Origin: Undaria pinnatifida | Lineage: Eukaryota; Sar; Phaeophyceae; Laminariales; Alariaceae | NCBI GenBank assembly: GCA_012845835.1 | Contig: JABAKD010000013.1 | Coordinates: forward strand, 2,329,415-2,393,414 | Direction: 5' to 3' | Length of the DNA stretch: 64,000 bases | Program-made: the position numbers and the translations under genes | Shown: in pieces, positions 25,701 through 35,479 of the stretch | Numbering within the stretch: the stretch's first letter is position 1 | Layout: each line of letters opens with the position of its first letter | The notes under the pieces: model-generated | Told to the model about the DNA's origin: nothing | Databases searched by the model: none | Seen by the model: the letters and a program-made list of their open reading frames with translations, nothing else

Positions 25701-28700
25701 GGGCTGCATAGGCCTCGCTCGGTCCATTCGGGGCAATAATTTATTGAAATGTAAGGGGCTTCGCTGACGGCCTGGTCGGCCGCCGATCGCAGACTCGCGT
25801 GACGTCCATATACGTAAAGGAGGATAAGGGTCAGACTCAATGCTAAGAGATTGAGAGCGCTCCACTTTGAGAAGTGTGGGATGAGATGCACTAAATATGT
25901 GTGTATTTTTGTCAAGTCAGGCGCGGTTGGGCAAAAAATGAAATTCTCCACGTACGCAGCTGCGAAGTCATCTCCTGCACACGCACTCTGGGCACACCCT
26001 TGTGTAAAGGTTTACTTGCTCTGCATACAGAGCGTTCCCGCAAATAGAAATTTGGTCGTGCATGATATGTAATGTACCTCGTAGTACTTCGAAGTACAAA
26101 ATGTAACCTTATATTAGGCCCTGACTCATGAAACTTACTATAACGGGCGATCGATGTAGCACGCAGCTTGCAAAGATGAGTATCGACCCTAAATTCGTCG
26201 AACTCACAGCTCACGTCGTTAGAATTTTCTTTCAAAAGAGAGAGCGCAGGTAACGTACCACAACTGAAAAGACACCGCGTTGCCCACCGAGGCTTGGCGT
26301 CAAGGTGTCGTAGAGCAGCGGCACTGCTTGTTGTAGTACAGCAGCAGGGACACGGCAGCAGCGGTAGCAAGCACAGCAACATCAACAGAAGAAAGAAGCG
26401 GCAGTGTATTAGACCCAGCCGGAGCGGATCTCCAGCTGTTTCTTTGGAGATTCCACATATAACTGTGGTTTCCCAAGCGGGTATTTCACAATGTTTTTTT
26501 TTTTTTCGATTTTCCTTTTTGCTTCCATTTTTTGCGACAGAGGCAGAGCCTGTACTAATAATAGTGTACTAATAATAGACACGCGGGAGAGCTTGCTATT
26601 GCGCCTCCTTAGGTATGCGTAGCGTCATCTGCTCCGTTGCTAGTGTCTGGCTGTCCGTTGTGCTTTTTTTTCTTCTTTTTCGTGGTGCCTGTCCTGTTTC
26701 CCTGCAATGTTTACGTCTTTCTTCTTTCCACTTGCTTTTCCCTCTGTCTTTCTGGTTTGTGTGGTTTTGTTTTTTGCCCGTGTGCTCATTGCGGTTGACA
26801 TTGCATGGCCAAATCGTCTTGCTGTATTTGCAATGTATTTCTGTCTCGTAGTGTGTGGCCACAGAGCTCGTCTCTCTGTGAGGCATCAGCACGGACGCTG
26901 GTTGTGTTGGATGTGGATGGGTGGAAATATCAGTTCAATGCGAAGAACGCACATACAAGTAGGTGCTTGATGCGCCGAGCAGAGAGCGCAGGAAAGGGTG
27001 TGATGGTGGTGGTGGTGGTGGTGGTGGTGAGCAGCCCCGTCAGCCCCTACCACGTCGTGCCAGATGAGAAGCTGAATTACCAAAACTTCTCGACTACCAT
27101 CCTTGCAGCAACGAGCTCGCGAACTCTAAAATATCACCCCAAAACATACAACACGTTAGCAGCAGATCGATTGGAAGGGGGATGGCGGGAGCTGCGTGAG
27201 CAGCCAACCGTGGTTCACTAGAGCGTGGAACCAGGTGACCCATCCAAGTTTTTCCCTTCGCAAGCCCACACCCGCCTGTTTGTGTCACCACACTATCTAG
27301 CCCCACAAGAAATTAGGTTTGATCTTACGGCGAAGCCAGGAAGTTGGACTGCTGTAACAATGGGACGGTACGAAGGGTAGGGCATCCAAACCAGACCAAA
27401 TTTACCCTGCAACCAGGATGCTCTTCTGGGATTCTTATCGAAGAGCGGGTACTCTGTAGCCCCGGGGGCGTATCAGGTTATCCTCGAGCCTGGTATAGGT
27501 AAGTGTCGTGAGGTCCAGCCCCGCCGCGTGCATACTCGTATGAACTCGTTGGGACTTTTTCTTGTGCACAAATGGACTTGCAGAAAGCGCGAGAGCGTGA
27601 GTTAGCAACACTCGATAAAAAATCGACGAGCAGTGGGATTGTCGAACCCTATGCGCGATAAAAATTGAAGGCAAGAACCGGGGGGGAGAAGGGAAGACAC
27701 CTGTGACCACGGCTTGTCCAGAAGCTGGAAAGTAGAAGTGTGAGCAAAAAAAAAAAAGTCCCAGAGGTTGTGTTCGACGCGCTATGGCAATGGCTGTGTG
27801 TATAGTAATAGGACCATGTTTAATTCGACTCTCTTCAACTCACGTGTTCGTCCCAGCACCGGAGTTCTTGCTCGCCTGGAAGCTCTTCTGGATGGTCTTT
27901 GACGTTGATTCCTTCTTTCCTCCCTTTACGACGGCGCCTACCCCGAGCACTTTGTGCTTCTGCTTGTGGTGCGCGTTGACGTTGCTGCGGTTGCATCCTT
28001 TGCACGGGACGACCACCGTGTTTTAGCGGCAGGTGCTGTTGGCTTAGCAGAAGCACTCCTGTCGGTCGTCGTCCTTGTCTAGCGGGACCGCGTGGACTCC
28101 TAGCGAGTACCTGAAACGACCGTTCGTTGTCGCTTTCTCTCCGATAGCCTTTCGGCATCACTATTACCGCCAACCCGGTTTTCTCCCGCAATATATCCCC
28201 CCACAGTATCATTCGACGCGATTCGACGAGGGAAGAAAGTGCTGAACTATTCTTGCCGTAAAAACCAAGGCACGTGCCGTAGTGGGGAGGGGGGAGGAGG
28301 GCCCGCTATGTGACCCCGGATCTGAGCTGATAACATTATTATAATGTTTGTTCCTATTTATTATCCTCGCACCACTCTCGCCCTCCCTCCCTGTAATAAC
28401 TCAGATCCGGGGTTACACAGCAGGCCTCCCCACTACGGCACGTGCCTTCGCTTTTATCGCGAGAAGATTTCAGCATTTTCTTCCCTCGTCGACTCGCGTC
28501 GACTTTTACCTACCCACGCTGCTATTAGCAGGCGCTCTCAGCAGTTATCCTGTTTTTTTCAAGCATTTTTGCAACTAAAGTCAAAATCTCACCACGCACG
28601 GTGGCAATCGAACACAAGGACCAACGCTAGCCTTATTTGAGGGTAACCACTAGACCACCGGGGCGACCGGCTTACACTGTGGGGGGATATATTGTGCTAG

Positions 28701-31700
28701 AAAGCCGGGTTGGCGGAAATGGCGGTCCCTGACCGCTATCTGAGAGAAGGCGCCCGCGAATGTTCGTTCATGTCCTCGCTGGGAGTCTACGTGGTCCCGC
28801 TAGACATGGACGACGAGCGACCGGAGTACTTCTGCTTAGCCAAAGGCACCTGCCGTGAAAAAAAAACGTTCATGGGGATCGCCGTCAGACGCACCGCCAG
28901 CCCCGAGTGACGGCAGTCCACCAGACAAGAAATCAGAGAGGCAGAGGTGGTAGAGATCGACGGCGGTAAAGGAGGGCATGTACGTGCGTCTGGCTGCGAC
29001 TCATTCTGAGGGTCTGCATCGCCCGTGTTCATTTTCCACTGACTGCACCGTTGTGTTTTCATGTGTGTGGTGCTGTTCGAGGCAGCCAGGGTGTTTGTTT
29101 TTGTGTGTGTGTGCTTTTTGTGCGTGCCGTGATGTATTAATGTAGAATATACCCGACACTTCCCTGCCGGGAAAAACCCTTACCTCCCGGGTATTCCCAC
29201 AAAGGTATAACCGTACCCCAGGTATTTGTACCAAGGTGTACTCGTACCCCAGGTATTGTGCCAAGAGTGTGCAGAGGTCACAGAAGTTTCGGGTACGGTA
29301 TTTTTTCTTACAGAACCCGCAGAAGTTCGGATACGGGTTTGCTTTTTTGCAGAAGTCACCGGGTACGGGTATGAACCTCTTACAGAACCCACAGAAGTGT
29401 CCGGTACGGGTAATACCCGGGTAAATACCCTAGGTTCGGTTCTGTACGTACCGTACACAACACAGCCTTGGAACGTAATTTTCCACTACAAGAGCGCGCA
29501 TGGAAACATGGTGCAAAATATGAGCATCCGAGTTCACTACTCGCGCACGTGCCCCGGTGGCTGCTTTAACTATGCACCGCCGCGAACGAACACGAGAGCA
29601 AGAGTTCTCTCGTGCTTGCAGTGAATACGACACCTACTGCATGTCAACTTCGGCATCCGTACACCTCAAGTACAACTCATGCACAGGGATGCCTTCGATC
29701 TATCTTCCGTAGTCTAACGAGCTACGTGGGTACGCAATGAGTGCGCTGTACAGAGCGCTACAAGCAAAGCTTGTCCACTGGAGTTACAGCCAGTTGTGGT
29801 TGGCGGCGACCTCTTTGGCTACGGGTTGACGTCTGTCGGAGAGTGTCTGTGTCTTCCCTCTTTTTTTGGCAACTTTCACGCTTTTGCGAGAGGAGTTGTT
29901 TCATCAAGTGCATCGACCGCCATGGAACGGTTTGACTTTCTCTCTATCTTGGATGGCATACAAGGACGTTCGCGCTCGTAGGGGTTTAAATCCGGCAGTG
30001 AAAATAAGATTTTTTACCTCCCCCAATCGCAGCACGTGTCGGTACTGCAAGCTACAACGGCTAGTTGCCACAAGCTAGGTTATGGTGTGTGTTCACTTTA
30101 AACTGATGTTTTCACCCATCTACTTCCAGCACAATCAGTGTCCGTGTCGATGCCTCCTGGAGGGACGAGCTCTGTGGTCACAGACTGCAAGGCAGAGATG
30201 GACGTTGCAAATTCAGCAAGGTATTTAGGCCGTTCAATGCCAACCGCAAAGAGCACGAGAGTAAAACGTATGCAAACCAGTACACCAGACTAGTTGCAAC
30301 AAAATAAATGAATGAAGAGTTCTCGTAAGAAAGAAGGAAAAACAAAAAGGAAGCAAACAATTGGAAAGAAAGGGAAAACAGGACCCACCCTCATGTCTAT
30401 GTCTCGGACTTTGCGCTGACTATGTTTTTTTTTGTAAATATAGTTTATCCCGCACTGCTACCTCTGTATACCAGGTACCAGGAAGTATGTCTTGCATCTT
30501 ACCGTTCCTAACGTTTTGTATGTTCTTGTGTTTTTCTTTTTGCCTTTCGGTTTGCCTTCCTCTGTTATGTTGCTATTGCCAACGTTTTGCATGTTCTTGT
30601 TTTTTTTGCCTTTCGGTGTGTCGGTTCTGTGGCGAAGGTGGAGTGCACTATCAACGGGATCGGAGAGCGTGCTGGTAACGCTGCGCTGGAAGAGATCGTC
30701 ATGGCCCTGCACGTCAGAAAGGTACATGAAAAGCATGGATGCAACTCAAATCGACAAACAGTGGAGGTCATACTGGGCGGGACAATGGACGGCACCTGTG
30801 GCCACAGCTTGTGCAGAGGATGGAAGGAAACATAAGCACATACAAAACAAATCAGGCAACATTTGGGGTAGAAAGCTTCAACTTGTTTGTTTCCATCTTT
30901 TAGATAGTTGTTCCGTGTCCTTGTCGCCTTTATGCCGTCAGAAGGAATCGATGGTAGTGCTCGTCGCGGTGAGAATATGTCTTGATGCTGTTGACGATGA
31001 TAGCAGATCTTCCATTGTGTCGAGCGCCTCATACGCCCATCCTGTCTCCTCCTTTCTGCGTCTATCTAACCCGCATGAACCTCCTCCCTCTCCCCGTTCC
31101 CTCCTCCCCCATACACCGGCCTCGGATCCTCCAATGTTATCGACCCCGCAGACGTACTACAACCCTTCCTTTGACCGCCCAGTCCTGTCAGACGCTGCTC
31201 TGACGAACATAGACACCCAGGAGATCTTCAAGTCTTCGAAGCTTGTGTCGTCGATGACGGGCATGATGGTGCAGGCGAACAAGGCCATCGTTGGGGCTAA
31301 CGCTTTTTCGCACGAGTCGGGGATTCACCAGGCAAGTGCATACAACTGTCTATGGGCGGAAACCACGTGGACTTTGGGCGGGGGTTTTGGCACAAGGGCA
31401 TGGGCATACACGCTCTTGCCTGTCAGTCGGGGCTTTTGGTGGTACGGAGGCGTTTACAGACACGATTTAAGGGCGGGTTTATAATACGCCTGTTACAACC
31501 GAAAATAAGTTGCGCGTCGTACGAAGCGTTTACTTCGTATAGTTTTTTGTTGTTGTGACGACACGGTTAAACAGCCTTGTAGGCTGGTGTCGTCGATGGC
31601 GGGCATGACAATCCGGGGTCGAACAAGGCCATCGTGGCGGCCATCACCTTCTCGCACGAGTCGGGGATTCACCGAGCAAGTTTGTACACGCGTGGTCCCG

Positions 31701-34700
31701 CATTGACGTGGTACCCCTTAGTACGGTGAAATCGGTTGTCACGATGTCGTCTTCCAGAATGCCGCGCGATCTCGAGACGAGTCGGGGTCCCCCCACTTGC
31801 GTGCGTCATCTGGCTAAGCAACGCACTACTGAGGGACCACGACTGTATTTGTCTTGTTTTACGATTGCAGGACGGCGTGCTGAAGAACAAGGAGACGTAC
31901 GAGATCATGGACGCTGAGCTGGTGGGGCTACACCAGGACACGTCGCTCGTGCTCGGCAAGCACTCAGGCAGACACGCCTTTCGCTCCCGCCTTCAGGTAA
32001 GAAACGTTCCGAGGAACGTTGCTACGAAGTGATTTTTGTTTTTGTTTTTGTTTTGCTGAGTATTGATGAAATGTTTTGTGTTGTATGACTTGTTTGGCGA
32101 TTTTTGGTTGTTTGCTTCTGTGATTTTTGGCTGTGCGCTTTGTGTTTGACCTCCTTCGGGCAATGGACGTTTCGACGTGATTGGTTGACTGATTGATGAT
32201 TGATTGATCGACTGGCCGATTGATTGATTGATATATCGCCTGGTTGATTGATTGATTGGCTAAACAGCGTGACGGACGGATGTGTGGATGGATAACGGAT
32301 GGATGGATGGACCGATTAATAGATGGATTCGGGTGAATGGATGTGTGGATGTATAGACAGTTGGGTGGATGGACGGAGTACCTGATGGTTGTGGATGGAT
32401 GGATGGACAGATAGACGTATGAATGGCCGAATAGATGGACGGATAGCTGGATGGATGGATGGATGGATGGATAGATGGATAGATGGGTCGGTGGACGGAT
32501 GGATGGATGGGTCGGTGAATGGGTGACTGGGCAGGTTCAACATGTAGAATAGATTGTATGGATTATCTGGTTTTGCCTCTATCTCAACATTGCATTTTTA
32601 CGGAAGATATTTGGGCTGACCGGTGACAGCGATCGAACAGCCCCCCTCCAGATGGGTTGCTCGACCGATCGGAGTTTTTTCCGCGTGATATTTCACCGAT
32701 GAATGACTGCTTTCGACATTTCATCTACGTCGGGATCTATCGCCCATGGGAGGTTGACGGACTGGTGAGTTATCGCCCGCTCCGTTATTCCGCTCCTTGG
32801 TGTTGAGTGCTTTTTGCTTGGGTAGATTGAAGGGCAGATGGATGGGTGACGGGGTGGATGGATAAATGGATTGAATTTTGGTTAGGTTACTGAATGGTTT
32901 AAAGATGCGCTTATTTATGGATGTACTACTTTTTTGGGATACTGATCACCGACGGAAGTATCTAATCGTCGAAGATTGGCTGACTGACTGGTTCGTGACA
33001 TGGATCAAGCCACTCGCTCTACTTCCTCCCGCCCCTTAAATGTCGGGTGCTTTGTGTATGAATGGAATGATGTATTGATGGGTGGATGGATGGATTGATA
33101 AATGGGTGACTGGACGAATAGAAGGTGCACTTACGCGCGACTGGATCGCTTTTGAAATGTTGATCAAGTTTTCCTGAGACCGGTGACAATGGAAAGCCGA
33201 ACATTTGAAATTCCCGAAGATCAATTTGCCTGGACGGTCGTTTATGGACCCAATTTGGTACTTTTTTTTTTTTACTTTCCAGAATTCCGGAAATAAACGT
33301 TTGCTCGCGGCGATCTTGGCCAACATCGGCCTGAGTATTTCTCAAGCAGATCTTGGACTTGACGCGGCGCAATTTCGTGTTCTCCACACACTTCGTTCGA
33401 CGAAATCAACGACAGCGTCGTGAACTCTGAACGTGGCGAGCTCGCTAGGGGCTCCGACCCCCCCATTTTACAGCGCTCACTGTACGGCCGGTGATTTGTG
33501 GCGGGCGCCGATCAGGCTTCTGTTAACAACTGGCGGCTGGTGTGTAGATAACTGACACAAAACTCTCTATCGTCTCCCAACGGGCGAAGAGCAGAATTTT
33601 GAGAGGATGTGACGGACGACCATAGGACAACACAAGCAACCTCTCACGCCCTAGGGCATGGGTCGAGATGAACTCTTCAGCGCTCTCACCTACACTCATG
33701 TGGCCTTTTCCGGAACGAAGAGGAGTGACCATGGGTGGTCTTTATCTCGAGATCGAAGGTCAATCGTGTTTGGTGGGCAGTGTTGATCAAAGCTTGATGA
33801 GAAATACACAAACTGATCTGTTGGACCGCATGACCCAAAAAAGAGCCAGTTTTTTTTTCAGCATTATTTTCCCCATAGCGACGTTACCCGTAATCTTTCA
33901 GCAAATAACCCCCAAAAAACGTTTGCAAACGTTTTGGCCAAACTATCGGCTTGCCATTGTCATCGGTCAAAGGAAGAATCTACGAATTAAAGACCGGAGG
34001 ACTGACCGGTTGGTAACTTCGATCGAACTGCCCGCTGCCTTCTCCCTCCCCGCAGGAATCCGGCTACGCCCTAACAAACGATGAGCTGAACAGGGCGTTC
34101 ATCCGGTTCAAAGACCTGGCAGACAAGAAGAAGACAATCACCTCTCTCGACCTCGCGTCCATCGTGAATGACGAGATCCGCGATGTCACCCTCAGGCGTT
34201 ACGAGCTCGTCGGCTTGCAGGTAAGACGCGCCCCTCACTTTTCTTTTGAGACGTCGGCTGCGCGTGTCCGGACGTTTGCTTGTGTCTGCTTGTGTGTCTG
34301 GTTGTTTGACTGGTTGTTGGGGTGTCTGTCTTTCTGCCTGTGTGGTTGTCCTTGTCCGTGTGTGGTTGTCTTTGCTGCCTCGGTCTGCGATGCCAATCTC
34401 AGGCGTTACGAGCTCGAGACCTGCCCCTTAACTTTTGACGTGCGTAATTGCAAATCTGGCTGTATTTTGTGTGTGAGTAGGGGTTTGTTTTGTCTTGTTT
34501 CTGTATGTTTACTTGTCTCTTTGTTTCGTGTTTTTTTTTGTCTCGTGTTTTCTCCTCGCCTCTCTTTTGCCTTTTCCCCTAGAATTTCCTCTTGTGGATA
34601 AATACAAAACTATCAGCTACGTATGATCATCTATGTTCCCGCAAGTTCCTCTATAATCACCAAACTGTTACTTTTATTGCACGGTATGTTCAAAACATGT

Positions 34701-35449
34701 TTTTCCTTTTCTCTCGTGCCCCCCCCCCCCCCCCCGCCTGCACTACTGCAAATATCCTACGATAGGCCTCAGTCGGCACGAGCAACAAGCCGACGGCTAC
34801 GGTCACCCTGTACGACACGGAGACAGTGAAGGAGAGCTGCGTTGCGGCTCTCGGGACGGGGCCTGTGGACGCGGCGTACAAAGCCATCGACGAGCTCGTC
34901 GAGACCACACAAACTACCCTCCTGGAATACTCGGTCGCAAGGTTCGTGGGGGGCTTTGCTTGATTGTTTTTTTCTTTTCTATCGTTTTATTTTTTTAATG
35001 TGCCGGTGAACGAGTAAGGTTATACTCCGGAGTATTTCGTATATAGTGTTTTGAACCTTTCACTGCTGCAAACGTTGTTGGACCTTATTTCCAAGTAATT
35101 CTTCACCAAGAAGTGGACGCAGTTTTTTTTTTAGGCTCTGCCGGCAGCAAGCTGCACACACTGTTTCTGCTCTAACTCGGGTTACTTTTGTCCCTTAAAA
35201 TGCGACGGTTCTGTTCCGTTGTCGCGCGAATAACTTGTGACGGTTGGCAGCGTAACCGCCGGCATCGACGCCCTCGGAGAGGTGACGGTTCGCGTGCAGG
35301 ACGAGCTGTCCAAGCGGGAGTACATCGGGAAAGCGGCCGACACGGACGTGATTCACGCCTCCGCCGAAGCCTACTTGCACGCGGTAAATCGCCTCCTCAG
35401 CAACCGTGGGCAGCCGAGCAAGGCGCACCCACAGAAGGACGTCTTGTAA
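13612..35449 (+). CDS. 2-isopropylmalate synthase, 13 exons (N-terminal exon unresolved)
   Basis: It condenses acetyl-CoA with 2-oxoisovalerate, the first committed step of leucine synthesis. Exons: 13,612-13,712; 14,983-15,060; 15,414-15,503; 16,378-16,482; 17,913-18,020; 19,417-19,532; 25,554-25,650; 30,638-30,721; 31,152-31,331; 31,871-31,996; 34,056-34,220; 34,766-34,941; 35,251-35,449 (TAA). All phases join, giving 540 residues. Seen: [13 protein letters not shown] near the start (metal-binding Asp), [45 protein letters not shown] (H-x-H metal ligands; usual HxHND is HxHDD), [23 protein letters not shown] and GKHSGRHAF. Exons 11-13 hold the LeuA dimer domain ([23 protein letters not shown]), the leucine-feedback site in the family, which separates it from homocitrate synthases. 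Exon 1 starts in phase 1, so an upstream targeting exon is expected; plastid or mitochondrial location is inferred. Intron 9 uses a GC donor. The symbol leuA/IPMS is family-level only. Confidence 0.96.
14345..14570 (-). mobile_element. Palindrome-core element (GAGTGAC family), decayed copy
   Basis: It shares with copies at 59,330 and, inverted, 44,210 and 59,905: a segment CTTTGCGGTATGAGTCCGCG, the core GGGCCACTCGGGCGAGTGGCCC (a palindrome with one mismatched centre) and a tail ACCCGGTAGTGAGA ... CACCGTAGCCTTGGTC. No coding frame. It lies in IPMS intron 1. Confidence 0.6.
15833..15883 (+). pseudogene. Decayed duplicate of IPMS exon 3 end and donor
   Basis: The 51 bases match the 3' end of exon 3 (15,453-15,503) at an offset of 380 bp, including CCCATCATCT, GACATCGAT and the donor (GTGAGC versus GTGAGT). 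The conserved [13 protein letters not shown] now reads [13 protein letters not shown]. The following intron sequence is duplicated too (GTGTTTACGACTTGGCCC versus GTGTTTGCGTCTTGGCCT). Inclusion would alter the protein, so it is taken as an intronic relic. Confidence 0.85.
16049..16073. repeat. Interstitial telomere-like TTAGGG array
   Basis: Three perfect TTAGGG-type units plus a variant (GGGTTAGGGTTAGGG then ATAGG) lie in IPMS intron 3. A degenerate opposite-strand version (CCTAGCCCTAGCCCTAATCC) is at about 14,739-14,758, and a single unit at about 15,808. Confidence 0.85.
16187..16245 (+). pseudogene. Decayed upstream duplicate of the IPMS exon 4 acceptor region
   Basis: GATTGGCCAATTATCCGG ... 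TCGCCTTGGTTGGTCAGC repeats, about 135 bp upstream, the real acceptor region GATTGGCCAATTGTCCCG ... TCGCTTTGGTTGATCAGC that ends at 16,377. It retains a TCAG-type false acceptor. Confidence 0.65.
18040..18440. repeat. (TTTGG)n pentamer array in IPMS intron 5
   Basis: Around 65-70 TTTGG units with scattered variants start right after the donor of exon 5 (18,020). G/T-rich TTGG/TTGGTTGG sequence continues to about 18,930. The long frames ([10 protein letters not shown]; complement [10 protein letters not shown]) are repeat artefacts. Confidence 0.97.
18570..18612 (+). pseudogene. Decayed duplicate of IPMS exon 5 end
   Basis: ACACCTTTCGATTGGACGAC, then GACTTCTTACGAGAGGTGT, aligns with the last ~36 bases of exon 5 and its donor (from 17,985) at an offset of 585 bp. 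The TTTGG array lies between original and copy, so the duplicated unit contained the proto-array or the array expanded afterwards. Confidence 0.7.
19582..19735 (-). mobile_element. SINE family B, partial copy
   Basis: The reverse complement matches copies at 27,565-27,740 and 45,130-45,375. Shared blocks are GCGCGAGAGCGTGAGTT, CCTATGCGCGATAAAAA, GAAGGCACGTACCGGGGGG and CACCTGTGACCACG. Confidence 0.75.
20523..20540. mobile_element. Solo terminal repeat of the TA-flanked TIR family
   Basis: TGGCTGGCCCAGCTCGTA matches the right terminus at 24,055-24,072. The matching left end was not found upstream, so this is a truncated copy; an internal inverted block AAAGCCGTGTCAAA / TTTTGACACGGCTTT pairs 20,446 with 20,509. 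Confidence 0.5.
20680..20835 (-). mobile_element. SINE family A, body fragment
   Basis: The reverse complement carries the family A body (GAGGGAAGAAAGGTC, GTAGTGGGGAAG, GACCCCGGATCTGAGTT), without the tRNA-like head. Confidence 0.65.
21921..24072. mobile_element. TIR transposon, 2,152 bp, with TA target duplication
   Basis: The ends are inverted repeats of about 50 bp: TACGAGCTGGGCCAGCCAAG then ATCAGCTTTTTAGTTCGTC, mirrored at 24,024-24,072 with very few mismatches. It sits inside the ~300-bp tandem repeat, whose intact units give the empty site (GCGGCAGAGTTG-TA-GGGTGGTGCTC). Near the left end is a second foldback (about 21,964-22,050 with 22,140-22,228). No full transposase is seen; two minus-strand frames (22,260-22,570 and 23,425-23,682) look protein-like. 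It lies in IPMS intron 6. Confidence 0.85.
23425..23682 (-). pseudogene. AP2-like domain fragment inside the TIR transposon
   Basis: An open stretch after a possible acceptor (CACTATTATAG) reads a Trp-containing strand, then a basic turn (RTGHRSVRN), then [20 protein letters not shown], and ends at TGA. The pattern aromatic-basic-F-D-T-x-E-E-A is reminiscent of AP2/ERF-type or integrase-associated AP2-like DNA-binding domains. The match is weak and no upstream catalytic domain was found. It may be the remnant of the element's own protein. Confidence 0.35.
24075..25075. repeat. ~300-bp tandem repeat, three and a half units
   Basis: Each unit contains TGGTATGGTACGATATCA, CATCAACATGAACAT, TTCAAACGATCCTT, GGCATGTCACTTGACAG, (CAG)n and GTGGCGTATAGGCGGGTAGA. 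Units start near 24,169, 24,465 and 24,776, with a partial at about 25,069. Part of the same repeat lies left of the transposon (up to 21,920), so the array was split by insertion. Confidence 0.85.
26144..26215. repeat. Dispersed repeat shared with 16,540-16,605
   Basis: TAGCACGCAGCTTGCAAAGA, TGAGTATCGACC and TTCGTCGAACTCACAGC match TATCACGCAGTTTGCAAAGG, TGAGTACCGATG and TTGTTCGAACGCACAGC in IPMS intron 4. Family unknown. Confidence 0.55.
27001..27030. repeat. (GGT)n microsatellite
   Basis: About eight GGT units within IPMS intron 7. Confidence 0.85.
27430..27740 (+). mobile_element. SINE family B copy
   Basis: The body shared with 45,130-45,375 and 19,582-19,735 (GCGCGAGAGCGTGAGTTAGC, CCCTATGCGCGATAAAAAT, CACCTGTGACCACGGCTTGT) starts near 27,575. 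The preceding 130 bp, with GCCCCGGGGGCGTATCAGGT, may be a decayed tRNA-like head. A short tail fragment recurs near 30,790-30,830. Confidence 0.7.
28166..28722. repeat. Inverted duplication containing SINE family A copies
   Basis: Outer arms match in inverse orientation: CCGCCAACCCGGTTTTCTCC with AATATATCCCCCCACAG at 28,166-28,207, and the complement at 28,680-28,722. Inside, a head-less SINE body (28,208-28,330, plus) faces a full SINE (28,345-28,675, minus). The simplest reading is an inverted duplication of flank plus SINE, with loss of the tRNA head on the left arm. Confidence 0.75.
28345..28675 (-). mobile_element. tRNA-derived SINE, family A, full-length copy
   Basis: The reverse complement starts GCCCCGGTGGTCTAGTGGTT, with a B-box-like GTGTTCGATTGCCACC, and continues with the family A body (GACGAGGGAAGAAAATGCTG, GTAGTGGGGAGGCC, ACCCCGGATCTGAGTT). 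It aligns along its length with 10,155-10,490. Confidence 0.8.
29255..29425. repeat. Short tandem repeat with CAGAAGT/GGGTACGG units
   Basis: About three to four 50-60 bp units of the form CAGAACCCGCAGAAGTTC followed by GGGTACGGGT. Related TACCCGGGTA-rich patches occur at 36,045-36,115 and 51,970-52,040. Confidence 0.6.
31581..31686 (+). pseudogene. Decayed duplicate of IPMS exon 9 end and GC donor
   Basis: GTGTCGTCGATGGCGGGCATGA ... AACAAGGCCATCG ... TCGCACGAGTCGGGGATTCACC, then GAGCAAGT, aligns with 31,239-31,337 at an offset of about 342 bp. It carries indels that break the frame, and the glutamine codon before the GC-type donor has changed. This duplicate lies in intron 9. Confidence 0.9.
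32175..32550. repeat. (GATT)n and (GGAT)n tetranucleotide arrays
   Basis: GATTGATT runs (32,175-32,265) pass into degenerate GGATGGAT runs (32,275-32,530) in IPMS intron 10; a shorter patch is at 33,060-33,115. Confidence 0.9.
32610..32665 (+). pseudogene. Decayed copy of the region before the IPMS exon 11 acceptor
   Basis: CTGACCGGTGACAGCGATCGAACAGCCC resembles CTGACCGGTTGGTAACTTCG ATCGAACTGCCC at about 34,000-34,035, just before the real acceptor at 34,055. A third fragment (GAGACCGGTGACAATGG) is at 33,177. Weaker than the exon-3 and exon-9 cases. Confidence 0.45.
34383..34442 (+). pseudogene. Decayed duplicate of IPMS exon 11 end
   Basis: GCGATGCCAATCTCAGGCGT, then TACGAGCTCG, repeats the exon 11 end (34,180-34,220) at an offset of 207 bp and continues into the intron (CCCCTTAACTTTTGACG versus CCCCTCACTTTTCTTTTGAGACG). 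The donor itself is lost. Confidence 0.85.
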
Positions 35450-35479
35450 GCCCCGAGTGTAGCCCTCCACCCGCCCGCA

